A DNA stretch of 43,388 nt from Betaproteobacteria bacterium HGW-Betaproteobacteria-6 (GCA_002842145.1 PHCF01000008.1:1-43388); one strand, 5' to 3'; numbered from the stretch's first letter, positions 15,830-25,537 are shown. Numbers and translations are program-made. Notes: generated by a model not told the origin, from the letters alone.

Positions 15830-17812
15830 TCAGATAGCCAACTCAGCCCGATTGGTAAACTCTGCCAGCGCCTCGGGATTTGCCAACGCTTCGAGATTCT
15901 TTACCAGCTGACCATGTACGACGTTTCGCACAGCAAGCTCTACAATCTTGCCGCTCTTCGTACGAGGAATATCGCTTACAGCGAGAATCTTGGAAGGAAC
16001 GTGGCGAGGGGACGCGTTATCGCGTATGACCTGCCGGATCCGACCAGACAAGGCTTCATCCAACAAGACTCCGTCACGCAAACGTACGAACAGGACAACA
16101 CGCACATCACTCGCATCGCTGGGAGGCCAGTTTTGGCCGATCACCAACGCCTCCAAAACCTCCGGTAGTTTTTCCACTTGCCTGTAAATCTCGGCGGTTC
16201 CAATTCGTACGCCGCCAGGATTAAGAGTTGCATCAGATCGCCCATGAATGATGTAGCCACCACGTGAGGTCAATTCGCAATAGTCACCGTGGCACCAGAC
16301 TCCGGGGAAACGGTCAAAATATGCCGTCGAGTACTTCACATTACCCGGATCACTCCAGAAGCCAATTGGCATACACGGGAACGGCTTTATGCAAACCAGT
16401 TCACCTTTCTCACCATGAACCGGACTTCCTGAGTCATCCCAGACCTCGACCGCCATACCGAGTCCAGCACACTGTAGCTCTCCTCTCCAAACAGGCAGAT
16501 TCGGATTACCAAGCACGAAGCAGGACACGATATCTGTACCACCGGAAATTGACGCGAGGAGGACATCGGACTTAATGTGCTCATAGACATAATCAAAACT
16601 TTGGGGCGCCAAAGGACTTCCCGTAGACAAAACAACGCGCAGGTCATCCAAGACATAGCTGGTGTTTGGCCTAACAGTCCCCTTGGACAGGGTCTCGATA
16701 TATTTGGCTGACGTTCCGAAGTGCGTAAAACGCCCAGACTGAGCGTAATCCCAAAGAATCCTGCCATCACCAACAAATGGATTGCCATCGTATAGCATCA
16801 GGCTAGCACCAGTTGCCAAACCGGAAACCAGCCAATTCCACATCATCCATCCACATGTCGTAAAATAAAAAAGTCGATCACCCTCTCGCACATCGGCATG
16901 TAAGACATGCTCCTTCATGTGTTGCAACAGCGTACCGCCAGCACCGTGAACAATGCACTTGGGAACACCTGTGGTCCCGGACGAGTACATGATATATAGC
17001 GGGTGATCAAAGGGCAGGCGTACAAAATGCGGGTCGCGCTTATCTTGGTATGGCGCAACAAAATCTTTGTAGGAGATGACACCAGGTAAGTCACCAAGAT
17101 CTAGTTCACCAGTTCCGGCCAAGTATGGGAGGACAACCAACTGACAAATGCTGGGTAGTTGCGGCAACAATTCCGCCAGTTTCGGACGGATGTCTATCGC
17201 CTTTCCGTTGTACCAATATCCATCAACAGAGACCAATACTTTGGGTTCGGTCTGACCAAATCGATCCAGAACCCCTTGCACCCCAAAATCTGGGGAGGCG
17301 CTGGTAAATACAGCCCCGATGCTGGATGCAGCTAGCATGACAATTACAGTTGCCGGAACATTTGGCATATATGCCGCGACGCGGTCTCCCGGCTTGACTC
17401 CAAGATTAATTAGAGCAGCAGAAAATCGAGCCACTTCAGTGCGTAGTTGATCACGTGTCAGCGACTGTTTGATCTTGTCTTCGCCCCAGAAAACCAGTGC
17501 CGTCCAATTGGAACTAGAGCGCAATAGATTCTCGGCAAAATTCAAACGCGCATCCGGAAACCATTTGGCATTCTGCATTTGCCCCTCATTAACCAACGCC
17601 CGGTCACCCCGCTCTCCGAATACCTTGCAGAAATCCCAGACCAATCGCCAGAAATGAACCGGTGATTCGACGGACCAACGATGAAGATCATCATAGCTGT
17701 TGATATTCTTGCCAAAGCGAGATTCCACCTGCGAAGCAAATGCCGTCATTGCGCTAGCCGAAATCTGATCGGGCCGAGGCGTCCACAACGGCTTGTTAAG
17801 TGTTTCTTTCAT
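15830..17812 (-). CDS. Acetoacetyl-CoA synthetase
   Basis: This 660 aa AMP-forming ligase activates acetoacetate (or a related 3-oxo acid) with ATP and CoA. The P-loop motif MYSSGTTGVPKCIVHG lies near residue 275, SGGTD near 425, and the C-terminal catalytic lysine motif RTKSGKIVE near 620. Length and the N-terminal WTPRPDQI...F cap are typical of acetoacetyl-CoA synthetase and longer than acetyl-CoA ligase-like plant forms. GAGGAG precedes ATG 17812. It is 42 bp after the IOR-like gene. In this setting it may recover acetoacetate released by the FAH-fold enzyme, or activate a pathway intermediate. Confidence 0.9.
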   Translation of the reverse strand: MKETLNKPLWTPRPDQISASAMTAFASQVESRFGKNINSYDDLHRWSVESPVHFWRLVWDFCKVFGERGDRALVNEGQMQNAKWFPDARLNFAENLLRSSSNWTALVFWGEDKIKQSLTRDQLRTEVARFSAALINLGVKPGDRVAAYMPNVPATVIVMLAASSIGAVFTSASPDFGVQGVLDRFGQTEPKVLVSVDGYWYNGKAIDIRPKLAELLPQLPSICQLVVLPYLAGTGELDLGDLPGVISYKDFVAPYQDKRDPHFVRLPFDHPLYIMYSSGTTGVPKCIVHGAGGTLLQHMKEHVLHADVREGDRLFYFTTCGWMMWNWLVSGLATGASLMLYDGNPFVGDGRILWDYAQSGRFTHFGTSAKYIETLSKGTVRPNTSYVLDDLRVVLSTGSPLAPQSFDYVYEHIKSDVLLASISGGTDIVSCFVLGNPNLPVWRGELQCAGLGMAVEVWDDSGSPVHGEKGELVCIKPFPCMPIGFWSDPGNVKYSTAYFDRFPGVWCHGDYCELTSRGGYIIHGRSDATLNPGGVRIGTAEIYRQVEKLPEVLEALVIGQNWPPSDASDVRVVLFVRLRDGVLLDEALSGRIRQVIRDNASPRHVPSKILAVSDIPRTKSGKIVELAVRNVVHGQLVKNLEALANPEALAEFTNRAELAI

Positions 17813-17854
17813 TTTTTCTCCTCGATTGACTACTCGATATTGCCTATAGGTGCT

Positions 17855-20800
17855 TTAGCAACCTGCAGCACTGGAAACTCCCGACTCGTAGTCAGCAAGC
17901 AAATCAGCGCCCTTTTGTTCGGCAAGCTTCATAGCCTGTTCTTTCACATGGCCGTAGCCACGTATCTGGTCAGGTAGCTCGGCCAGCCTGATGGCGGATT
18001 CCAAGCGGTCGATCGTCAGCGAATTGCAGAATCGATCGACCAAGGTGAAATAATTTTCGACCAACTGACGCTCCTTTTTGCGCTCCTCGGTTCTCCCGAA
18101 AACATCCAGGAAAGTGCCACGCAAACCTTTGCACCGGGCCAGTAAGCTAAAGACATTCCTCACCCACGGGCCGAAGCGACGTTTAAGGAGCTTTCCTTCT
18201 GCGTCGCGCTTAGAGACGCTGGGGGGAGCCAAGAAGTAATTGAGTTGGTAATCAATACCCGGCTCTCCATCAAACTGCTCCCGAAGTCGGGATGTGAACT
18301 CGGGCGAAGCATACAAACGGGCTACTTCATACTCATCTTTATAGGCCATTAGTTTCGCCAAATTGCGTGCTACCGCCGCTGTAAGCCGCAACTGCCCCTT
18401 CCCTGCGATGCGCCGCTCAACCTTCCGCAAACGCTTTACAGAGTCACGATAACGGGACGCATAGGCTTGGTTTTGATAAGCGGAGAGCAGCTCGACGCGA
18501 CGCTGGATGATCTGATCAAGATCACCTTCGAGTAAATCAGCAGGATAGCGATCTACGACACTATTTTTGTCTATGCCCTGCAGCCCGGACTGGTTTTCCG
18601 CAGCCATGCGGCCAAAGGTAAAAGCCTGCTTATTCCTCTCAATTGAGACGCCATTGAGCTCGATCGCCCGCACCAACGCCTCCCGTCCAAGCGGAATCCA
18701 CCCTTTTTGCCAAGCGTAGCCGAGGATAAGTGGGTTGGCGTAGATCGAGTCACCCAACAGTCGGACTGCCAGAGCGTTTGCATCGACAAATTGGCACTCA
18801 TCACCTAGGCTGGTAAGAATATCCACCTCAGCAGCCACACTTGGAAATTTCCAGTCGCGATTAGAAAGGAAGTCAGCCGTCGGTGTGCGAGCACTGTTAA
18901 CTACGGCCTTGGTTCTGCCATGACGCATTTTTGACAATGCTTCTGCCGAAGCCGAAACAATTTCGTCGCAGCCAATCAAAAGTGATGCTTCACCCGTCGC
19001 GATACGTGTGGCATGGATACGATCAGGACCAGCAGCAATCTGAACGTGGCTCAAAACAGCACCACCCTTCTGCGCGAGGCCGGTCATATCAAGCACCGTT
19101 ACGCCCTTTTGCTCAAGATGTGCGGCCATCCCTAGAAGCGCACCAATTGTCACAACGCCAGTCCCACCAACGCCGGTCACTACGACGCCATAAGGCTTGT
19201 CCAGCGTAGGTAGTACGGGCTCCGGGAGATCAACTGGACTACTGAATTGTGCGTCAACCGCCGGAATAGGCTTGCGCAACTGCGCCCCCTCCACGGTAAC
19301 GAAACTCGGACAGAAGCCCTTCAAGCAAGAGAAATCCTTGTTGCACGAATTTTGGTTGATTTGACGCTTTGTACCGTACGCTGTCTCCAAAGGCTCTACT
19401 GAAAGACAGTTCGACGCAATCGAGCAGTCACCACAAGCTTCACAGACTGCCGGATTGATAAAAGCACGGCGCGCAGGATCAACAAGTTCACCTTTTTTAC
19501 GACGCCTTCTTTTTTCGGTGGCACAGGTTTGATCGTATATCAGGATGGAAACCCCAGAGGTTTCTCGCAACTGAAGCTGGAGAGCGTCGAGCTCATCTCG
19601 ATGATGCACCGTTACGTTCGCCGGCAAACCAAGCCGCTCACGATATTTCTCTGGCTCATCGCTAACTATTAATGCACGACTAGCTCCCTCACTGACGACC
19701 TGTTGTGCGATCTGAGGGACGGTTAAAACCCCATCCACAGGCTGACCGCCAGTCATGGCTACGGCATCGTTATAGAGAATCTTGTAAGTAATATTGGCCT
19801 TCGCAGCAATTGCTGCGCGAATCGCAAGCAGGCCCGAATGGAAATAGGTACCGTCACCGAGATTGACAAACACATGCTTGTCACCAGAGAAATGCATCTG
19901 TCCAAGCCAGCTAACTCCCTCCCCTCCCATCTGGGAGAAAGTCTCTGTACGCCTATCCATCCACATCGCCATGTAATGGCAGCCAATGCCAGCCAAGGCG
20001 CGAGACCCTTCGGGAACTCGGGTAGAAGTATTATGTGGGCAGCCTGAACAAAACCACGGCTTGCGCTCAACTGTGATTCGCGGCCTGGTGGCTTCGCGCT
20101 CCTTAGCTTCGATCACGGCGATTCGGGCTGCCACCTTAGCGCGTACATCGTCAGGTAGACCAACCTGCTCCAAGCGATTGGCAATTGCCTTGGCAATAAT
20201 TGCCGGAGACAACTCATAACGCGCGGGGAGGAGCCATTGCCCGCGTGGCACTGACCATTCCCCGCCCGCCTTGTCACGCTCATCAAACTTGCCATATACC
20301 CGTGGCCGCACATCGTCGCGCCAGTTGTAGAGCTCTTCTTTCAGGGCATACTCAAGAATTTGACGCTTTTCCTCAACAACAAGAATCTCTTCAAGTCCAG
20401 TCGCAAACTCACGGGCATCATGTGCATTCAGGGGCCAGACGCATCCAACCTTGAACACCCGGATACCGATCCTTTGGCAGGTTTCATCGTCCAGACCAAG
20501 GTCGGCAAGCGCCTGTCGCACATCGAGGTAAGCCTTCCCGGCTGCCATAATCCCGAATCGTGCATTGGGCGAATCGATCACGACACGATTTAGCTTGTTG
20601 GCACGAATATACTCAAGGGCGGCGTACCACTTGTGGTCGAGCATTCGTGCCTCTTGGGCCAAAGGGCTGTCCGGCCAGCGAATATTTAGCCCGCCTTCCG
20701 GCATTTCCAGATGATCGGGTAGAACAATATTGAGGCTCTCTGGATCAATATCCACAGAGGCAGACGACTCAACGACATCGGTAACACATTTCATTGACAC

Positions 20801-21418
20801 CCAAAGCCCGGAGTAGCGACTCATGGCCCACGCATGCAAACCGAAATCGAGATACTCTTGAACGTTGGCTGGATAAAGAACTGGGATTCCGCATGCAATC
20901 AACAAGTGCTCAGACTGATGCGCAACAGAGGACGATTTGGCCGCATGATCATCACCGGCCAGCATAAGTACACCACCATTCGCTGAGGTCCCCGCAGCAT
21001 TGGCGTGCTTTAGCACATCAGCCGAGCGATCCACCCCTGGCCCTTTGCCATACCACATGCCAAATACACCGTCGCGCTGCGCATCTGGATACAGGTTAAC
21101 CTGCTGGGTTCCCCACACAGCAGTTGCTGCCAAGTCTTCGTTTAGCCCAGGCTGAAATACGATATCGTGGCTGGCGAGGTGCTTCTGGGCCTTCCAAAGC
21201 GCAAGATCCAGCCCTCCCAATGGCGACCCACGGTAGCCTGAAACGTATCCAGCCGTATTAAGCCCCTGACGACGATCACGTTCTTTTTGCAGCATCGGGA
21301 GCCTAGCCAAGACTTGCGTCCCACTAATGTAAATCCGGCCTTTGGTCTGGATATATTTATCGTCCAGCGTCACAGACTGCAAAGCGTTGTTGGCATCAGC
21401 ACTCAAGGGTGAGTTCAT
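17855..21418 (-). CDS. Indolepyruvate ferredoxin oxidoreductase-like 2-oxoacid oxidoreductase (fused subunits)
   Basis: This 1187 aa protein combines the alpha/beta thiamine-diphosphate domains (residues 1 to about 680) with the gamma domain (from about 740, VGGTGVVTIGALLG). A Cys-rich stretch near 660-710 (CEACGDCSIASNC then CNKDFSCLKGFC) can bind Fe-S. Such fused enzymes oxidise aryl or branched 2-oxo acids to acyl-CoA and CO2. GGAG stands 7 bases before ATG 21418. It heads an operon with acetoacetyl-CoA synthetase and etfBA and is divergent from a LysR gene. The proximity of ETF raises the possibility of ETF rather than ferredoxin as electron acceptor, but this is inference. The 2-oxo acid substrate is unknown. 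Confidence 0.88.
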   Translation of the reverse strand: MNSPLSADANNALQSVTLDDKYIQTKGRIYISGTQVLARLPMLQKERDRRQGLNTAGYVSGYRGSPLGGLDLALWKAQKHLASHDIVFQPGLNEDLAATAVWGTQQVNLYPDAQRDGVFGMWYGKGPGVDRSADVLKHANAAGTSANGGVLMLAGDDHAAKSSSVAHQSEHLLIACGIPVLYPANVQEYLDFGLHAWAMSRYSGLWVSMKCVTDVVESSASVDIDPESLNIVLPDHLEMPEGGLNIRWPDSPLAQEARMLDHKWYAALEYIRANKLNRVVIDSPNARFGIMAAGKAYLDVRQALADLGLDDETCQRIGIRVFKVGCVWPLNAHDAREFATGLEEILVVEEKRQILEYALKEELYNWRDDVRPRVYGKFDERDKAGGEWSVPRGQWLLPARYELSPAIIAKAIANRLEQVGLPDDVRAKVAARIAVIEAKEREATRPRITVERKPWFCSGCPHNTSTRVPEGSRALAGIGCHYMAMWMDRRTETFSQMGGEGVSWLGQMHFSGDKHVFVNLGDGTYFHSGLLAIRAAIAAKANITYKILYNDAVAMTGGQPVDGVLTVPQIAQQVVSEGASRALIVSDEPEKYRERLGLPANVTVHHRDELDALQLQLRETSGVSILIYDQTCATEKRRRRKKGELVDPARRAFINPAVCEACGDCSIASNCLSVEPLETAYGTKRQINQNSCNKDFSCLKGFCPSFVTVEGAQLRKPIPAVDAQFSSPVDLPEPVLPTLDKPYGVVVTGVGGTGVVTIGALLGMAAHLEQKGVTVLDMTGLAQKGGAVLSHVQIAAGPDRIHATRIATGEASLLIGCDEIVSASAEALSKMRHGRTKAVVNSARTPTADFLSNRDWKFPSVAAEVDILTSLGDECQFVDANALAVRLLGDSIYANPLILGYAWQKGWIPLGREALVRAIELNGVSIERNKQAFTFGRMAAENQSGLQGIDKNSVVDRYPADLLEGDLDQIIQRRVELLSAYQNQAYASRYRDSVKRLRKVERRIAGKGQLRLTAAVARNLAKLMAYKDEYEVARLYASPEFTSRLREQFDGEPGIDYQLNYFLAPPSVSKRDAEGKLLKRRFGPWVRNVFSLLARCKGLRGTFLDVFGRTEERKKERQLVENYFTLVDRFCNSLTIDRLESAIRLAELPDQIRGYGHVKEQAMKLAEQKGADLLADYESGVSSAAGC

Positions 21419-21454
21419 CCGTGTCTCCAGACCATATATTTATTGAACACATAG

Positions 21455-21466
21455 TACATAAATGTA
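21455..21466. promoter_or_regulatory. Palindrome in the IOR/LysR divergent promoter region
   Basis: TACAT-AA-ATGTA is a perfect inverted repeat in the 96 bp between the IOR-like gene and the LysR gene, a usual place for a LysR-type regulator site. A GAACAC half-site at 21445-21450 lies beside it, and the 13-mer TTATTGAACACAT around that half-site also occurs upstream of P450-1 (30704-30718 region). Confidence 0.45.
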
Positions 21467-21514
21467 TATGTATCGTAAAATCAAAAATGATGAGTTCTGG
21501 TATTAGGAAAACAG

Positions 21515-22426
21515 ATGTCATTAGCCAACAATGTCACATTGCGCCAATTGAATTACTTTGTTGCTGCTGCTGAGACCGGGCAGTTCTCAATGGCTGCCAC
21601 TCGCGTCCACGTCTCCCAGTCGGCAATTACCAATGCCGTTTTACTTCTCGAGGAAACACTTGATCTCAAGCTATTTGATCGCAAGCCACACGGCGTCAGC
21701 CTAACCGCCGAAGGACATAGCTTCTACCAAAGGGCGCGACACATTTTAGATTCGCTTGAGGATGCTCTACGCGAGCCAAGGCACCTCCCTCTGAACCTGA
21801 AAGGTACGATCAGAATCGGTGCGTCATATACCTTGCTCGGATACTTTCTGCCGCCGCTCCTGGCTCGCTATAGAGCTCACTATCCCGAGATCGAGATCGA
21901 CCTGCGCGACATGAATCGGGATGAAATCGAGATGGCCATCGATCAAGGAGAGATTGATGTCGGTGTAGTCATTCTTTCCAATATCGTCGAACCCGAGCGA
22001 TTTGGCCACCACGTACTGCTACGTTCGCGCCGGCAGCTCTGGGCTGCGGTTGCACACCCACTGATGCAGCAGCCCAATGCAGCACTCGAGGACGTCGCCC
22101 GATACCCCTATATCCAGCTCACGGTGGATGAAAGCGAACAGTCCACAAGTCGTTATTGGAACGCCAAGGGGGTAATCCCTAATATCGCCTTTCGAACGAG
22201 TTCAATGGAGGCCTTGCGCGGGCTAATCGCTCACGGCTTCGGTGTGAGTATCCTGTCCGACATGGTTTACCGACCTTGGTCGCTGGAAGGAAAAAAAATT
22301 GAGGCTCGCCCCATTCTGGACGTCGTTCCCGATATGGAAATCGGACTCATCTGGAATCGGAAACGAGAGCTGCCGCCTAGTGCGAATGCTTTCAGGCAAT
22401 TTTTGATACAGATCTGCACCAATTGA
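21515..22426 (+). CDS. LysR-family transcriptional regulator
   Basis: This 303 aa protein has an N-terminal winged helix-turn-helix (about 8-67; TLRQLNYFVAAAETGQFSMAA...SQSAITNAV) and a periplasmic-binding-protein-like effector domain (about 90-300). It is transcribed away from the IOR-AACS-etfBA operon with a 96 bp divergent promoter region, the standard arrangement for LysR control of the neighbouring operon. Its effector is unknown, probably a 2-oxo acid or acyl-CoA of that operon. Confidence 0.92.
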   Translation: MSLANNVTLRQLNYFVAAAETGQFSMAATRVHVSQSAITNAVLLLEETLDLKLFDRKPHGVSLTAEGHSFYQRARHILDSLEDALREPRHLPLNLKGTIRIGASYTLLGYFLPPLLARYRAHYPEIEIDLRDMNRDEIEMAIDQGEIDVGVVILSNIVEPERFGHHVLLRSRRQLWAAVAHPLMQQPNAALEDVARYPYIQLTVDESEQSTSRYWNAKGVIPNIAFRTSSMEALRGLIAHGFGVSILSDMVYRPWSLEGKKIEARPILDVVPDMEIGLIWNRKRELPPSANAFRQFLIQICTN

Positions 22427-22472
22427 ATATCCCACTTCAATTCGAATGTATCTGACACCATTGAGCAAGTCA

Positions 22473-22916
22473 TTAGTCTGCAGTTACCTTCATCCTCTTC
22501 AGAACTAGCGGCACCCCGCCTGCCTGCTTCTTAACCATCCACTGTGCCAGCGCTGAATCCATATACGCAGCATGCCCCGGAAACCATTCCTCAAGTGCTA
22601 GAGCGAATCGCCGCCCAACCTCGAAATCACCGGATGCAAGCATTTTCTGAACCTCCCGAAGTGAGCAAAGTACCTTGTCGTGTTCCTCAATGTGACAGTC
22701 ACGTGCAGGAAAATCCTCGGCAGCCATCCACTCGGCCTCCTCGGCGAAATGTTTTTCCGCATGCGCAGAAAATCGATCCAGCAACGCAGGGAACACCTCA
22801 TCACTGACTACACGCATCGCATGCACGAGATCGACAAACTCGCGATGCGTATCATCCATGGGCGTGTACCCGAGGAGAAAGTCATCGCACCAGGAGGAAG
22901 TACCGTTGCTCATCAT
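22473..22916 (-). CDS. Bacteriohemerythrin
   Basis: This 147 aa single-domain O2-binding di-iron protein has the full ligand set: H24, H56, E60, H75, H79, H115 and D120. It should be a cytoplasmic O2 carrier or buffer. ATG 22916 (or 22913) is preferred over TTG 22931 because GGAG stands 5-8 bases upstream. It is the last gene of the acyl-CoA dehydrogenase operon, 11 bp after folE. A carrier of O2 fits a pathway that depends on P450s and a dioxygenase; this is inference by analogy with hemerythrins that supply oxygenases. Confidence 0.92.
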   Translation of the reverse strand: MMSNGTSSWCDDFLLGYTPMDDTHREFVDLVHAMRVVSDEVFPALLDRFSAHAEKHFAEEAEWMAAEDFPARDCHIEEHDKVLCSLREVQKMLASGDFEVGRRFALALEEWFPGHAAYMDSALAQWMVKKQAGGVPLVLKRMKVTAD

Positions 22917-22927
22917 CAAAGCTCCAT

Positions 22928-23556
22928 TCAAGCGTTCGACCTCTGGCCGCCCCTAGCCATTCCAATCATGGCCAGAAACTCACGGCGCGTAGACGCATCC
23001 TCGCGGAAAGCACCGAGCATTCTGCTCGTCACTAATCCTGCTCCGGGTTTATTTACGCCGCGCGTGGTCATACACTGATGTGTCGCTTCGATTACCACTG
23101 CAACACCCTTTGGCTGGAGCACAGAATGAAGTGTATCCGCAATCTGAACGGTCATTTTCTCCTGAATTTGCAGTCGCTTAGCATAGATATCTACCAGCCG
23201 GGCCAGCTTGGATATTCCAACGACCCACCGATTCGGCAAATAGCCAATGTGGACCTTGCCGATAATTGGCAGCATATGATGTTCGCAATGACTTTCGAAA
23301 CGAATATCCTTCATCACAACCATCTCATCGTACCCTTCGACCTCGGAAAAGGTTCGTGCAAGTACCTCAGCGGGTTCCTTTGCATAGCCTACGAAGAACT
23401 CTTCATAGGAGCGGACTACTCTGGCCGGGGTATCAAGCAGACCTTCCCGATCGGGGTCATCCCCGGCCCATTGAATTAGCGTTCGCACCGCTGTCTCTGC
23501 CTGTTCGCGAGAGACTTTAGTCTTTCCCGAAGGAACGATTTTTTTGATTTGGCCAT
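22928..23556 (-). CDS. folE: GTP cyclohydrolase I, with apparent one-base frameshift near the N terminus
   Basis: FolE turns GTP into 7,8-dihydroneopterin triphosphate, the first step to folate and other pterins. The zinc/active-site motif [13 protein letters not shown] and the C-terminal [11 protein letters not shown] are intact. The continuous frame starts only at GTG 23488 (186 aa) and misses conserved N-terminal residues. Upstream, the same frame reads [17 protein letters not shown], typical FolE sequence, but it reaches a stop without an ATG. ATG 23556, with an AGGGGG ribosome-binding site, is one frame away. One extra A in the A7 run (23539-23545, T7 on the plus strand) would join them. 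This may be a sequencing error, a mutation or transcriptional slippage; an ATT start is the alternative. It sits 20 bp after an acyl-CoA dehydrogenase gene. Confidence 0.85.
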
Positions 23557-23576
23557 TAATCGCCCCCTGGTCTTAT

Positions 23577-24701
23577 TCACATTGCCCGGGAAATGATTTC
23601 CTTCATGATTTCTGATGTACCGCCGTAGATTCGTGCGACTCGCGCGTCAACCCAGGCACGACTGATCTTGTACTCGCTCATGAAGCCGTATCCTCCATGA
23701 AGCTGCAGCAGTTCATCAAGAACTTTCCCCTGCATCTCCGAACCCATCAGCTTGCACATCGCACCGACCTCCGGAGATAACTCGCCACGCATTGCCTTGC
23801 CGAGGCAGTCATCAACAAATACGCGCAACATTGTGGCCTGCGCCTTGCATTCTGCTAGCTTGAACTTCGTGTTTTGAAAGTCAAACACCGTCTTTCCGAA
23901 CACTTTCCGTTCCCGCACATACTGAAGGGTATCCTCGATCAGCGCTTCAATTGAAGCGGCGGCACGAATGCCAATGATGGTACGTTCCCAAGCAAGCTGA
24001 TGGGTAAGATAGCTAAACCCCTTGTTTTCGTCCCCAAGGCGATTTTCTATCGGCACGCGTACATCATCGAAGAACAGCTCTGACGTATCCTGGCCCTTCA
24101 GTCCGATTTTCTCCAGGAGTCTTCCTTTGGAAAAACCGGGACGATCAGCTTCGATACAAATGAGCGTTAACTCTTTGACGTTAGGATCAAGCTTGGTTGC
24201 CGTCACCATCAAGTCAGCATTTCCTCCATTGGTAATGAAAGTTTTCTGACCGTTAACAACGTATTCACCGCCCTCACGCCGGGCGCTAGTACGCATTGAG
24301 CGCAGGTCTGAACCAACGCCAGGCTCACTCATCGCGATGACACCAATCAACTCGCCAGAAACCATTTTCGGAAGCCACTTCTGCTTCTGCTCTTCGGTAC
24401 CGTAGGCAACAATATAGGGAGCAACAATCTCCGAGTGCGTGGTAAAGCCGATCGCTGTTGCATTGACCCGTGCCAGTTCCTCAATCATCACCGCTGAGTG
24501 GCCAAAGTCACCCCCTGCACCACCGTACTCCTCTGGCACTGTCGAGCATAGCAGGCCGACTTGACCCGCCTTCAGCCAGATATCCTTGGGTACGATACCG
24601 TCCTGTTCCCACTCATGCAGATGGGGAACAATTTCGTTTTCAATGAACCTACGCGCCATCTCGCGGAACATTTCATGATCTTCACGGAATACAGCCCGCA
24701 T
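23577..24701 (-). CDS. Acyl-CoA dehydrogenase (long-chain/isovaleryl-like type)
   Basis: This 374 aa flavoenzyme introduces an alpha,beta double bond into an acyl-CoA and passes electrons to ETF. It has the complete FAD-binding middle domain (IGVIAMSEPGVGSDLRSMRTSA...VNGQKTFITNGG). The C-terminal motif is YGGTSEIMKE, without the medium-chain-type Glu. The catalytic base is more likely the Glu in LAWERTIIG, as in long-chain and isovaleryl enzymes. GGAG precedes ATG 24701. It lies 35 bp after the crotonase gene. A substrate with a branched or cyclic acyl group is plausible. Confidence 0.92.
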   Translation of the reverse strand: MRAVFREDHEMFREMARRFIENEIVPHLHEWEQDGIVPKDIWLKAGQVGLLCSTVPEEYGGAGGDFGHSAVMIEELARVNATAIGFTTHSEIVAPYIVAYGTEEQKQKWLPKMVSGELIGVIAMSEPGVGSDLRSMRTSARREGGEYVVNGQKTFITNGGNADLMVTATKLDPNVKELTLICIEADRPGFSKGRLLEKIGLKGQDTSELFFDDVRVPIENRLGDENKGFSYLTHQLAWERTIIGIRAAASIEALIEDTLQYVRERKVFGKTVFDFQNTKFKLAECKAQATMLRVFVDDCLGKAMRGELSPEVGAMCKLMGSEMQGKVLDELLQLHGGYGFMSEYKISRAWVDARVARIYGGTSEIMKEIISRAM

Positions 24702-24736
24702 ACTATTTTCTCCAGATTCTCTTGGTGGCCAGGTGG

Positions 24737-25537
24737 TTAGCGGCCGGTGAATTCAGGGGTCCGTTTTTCCAAAAAGGCTGCAACGGCTTCCATATGATCC
24801 TCGGTGTGATGTGCCAAGGCTTGGTAGGCGGCAGAGAGCTCAAGCAAGGAATCGAGCCGCATATGCTGCCCCTCGCGCAGCAGTCGCTTCGTCAATCGCA
24901 AGCCATGTGATGGATTAACCGCCATACGCCTGGCGATCGACATTGCCGCATCATCCAGATCATCTGCCCGGACAACCTCCGTAACCAGCCCCCAGGCCAG
25001 CGCCGTCGAAGCATCGATGGCATCGCCTGTCAATGCCATCAGGCTCGCCTTTGGCATTCCAATGATTCTCGGCAAAAACCAAGCGCCTCCATCACCGGGC
25101 ACGATGCCTAGTTTGACAAAACTCTCTGCAAACCTGGCTGTATCTGCCGCAACTCGAACATCACACATGCATGCCAGATCAAGCCCCGCACCGATAGCAG
25201 GGCCATTCATCGCGGCAATAACCGGCACATCAAGGTCATACAGGCAAAGAGGAATGCGCTGGATACCGTTGCGGTAATTGTCCCGAAGCTCATAGGGCGA
25301 ACCACCAAATATGCCGCCTCGGTCACGCATATCCTTCACATTTCCACCAGCACAAAATGCCGGCCCATTACCACTCAAAACAACAACCTTGATACTGCGG
25401 TCTTCACGCACTCGCTTGGTTAGATCAACGAACTCCTGCATCTGAGTCGGATCCGTCAAGGCATTCCGCGTCTCAGGACTATCCATGCGCACTTTTAGAA
25501 TGGAATCTTCACGCTCGATGAGCAGGAATGGTTTCAC
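24737..25537 (-). CDS. Enoyl-CoA hydratase/isomerase family protein (crotonase)
   Basis: This 266 aa crotonase-fold protein has oxyanion-hole motifs GPAFCAGGNVKDM and AMNGPAIGAGLDLACMCD. The two hydratase glutamates are not at their usual places: the segment corresponding to the first has Asp (GLDLAC) and the second has Phe/Val (ESFVKLGIVPGDGG), with a conserved Asp in PGDGG. It may be an isomerase, a hydratase with different residues or a ring-opening hydrolase-like enzyme. It overlaps the upstream acyl-CoA dehydrogenase gene by ATGA. It is part of the side-chain beta-oxidation operon. Confidence 0.88.
   Translation of the reverse strand: MKPFLLIEREDSILKVRMDSPETRNALTDPTQMQEFVDLTKRVREDRSIKVVVLSGNGPAFCAGGNVKDMRDRGGIFGGSPYELRDNYRNGIQRIPLCLYDLDVPVIAAMNGPAIGAGLDLACMCDVRVAADTARFAESFVKLGIVPGDGGAWFLPRIIGMPKASLMALTGDAIDASTALAWGLVTEVVRADDLDDAAMSIARRMAVNPSHGLRLTKRLLREGQHMRLDSLLELSAAYQALAHHTEDHMEAVAAFLEKRTPEFTGR

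Noticed and set aside
21420-21514. GAACAC site near the IOR operon as a full member of the GAACAC-N11-GTGTTC family
   Set aside because: Only the left half is preserved (right half ATGTAT); kept only as a possible half-site.
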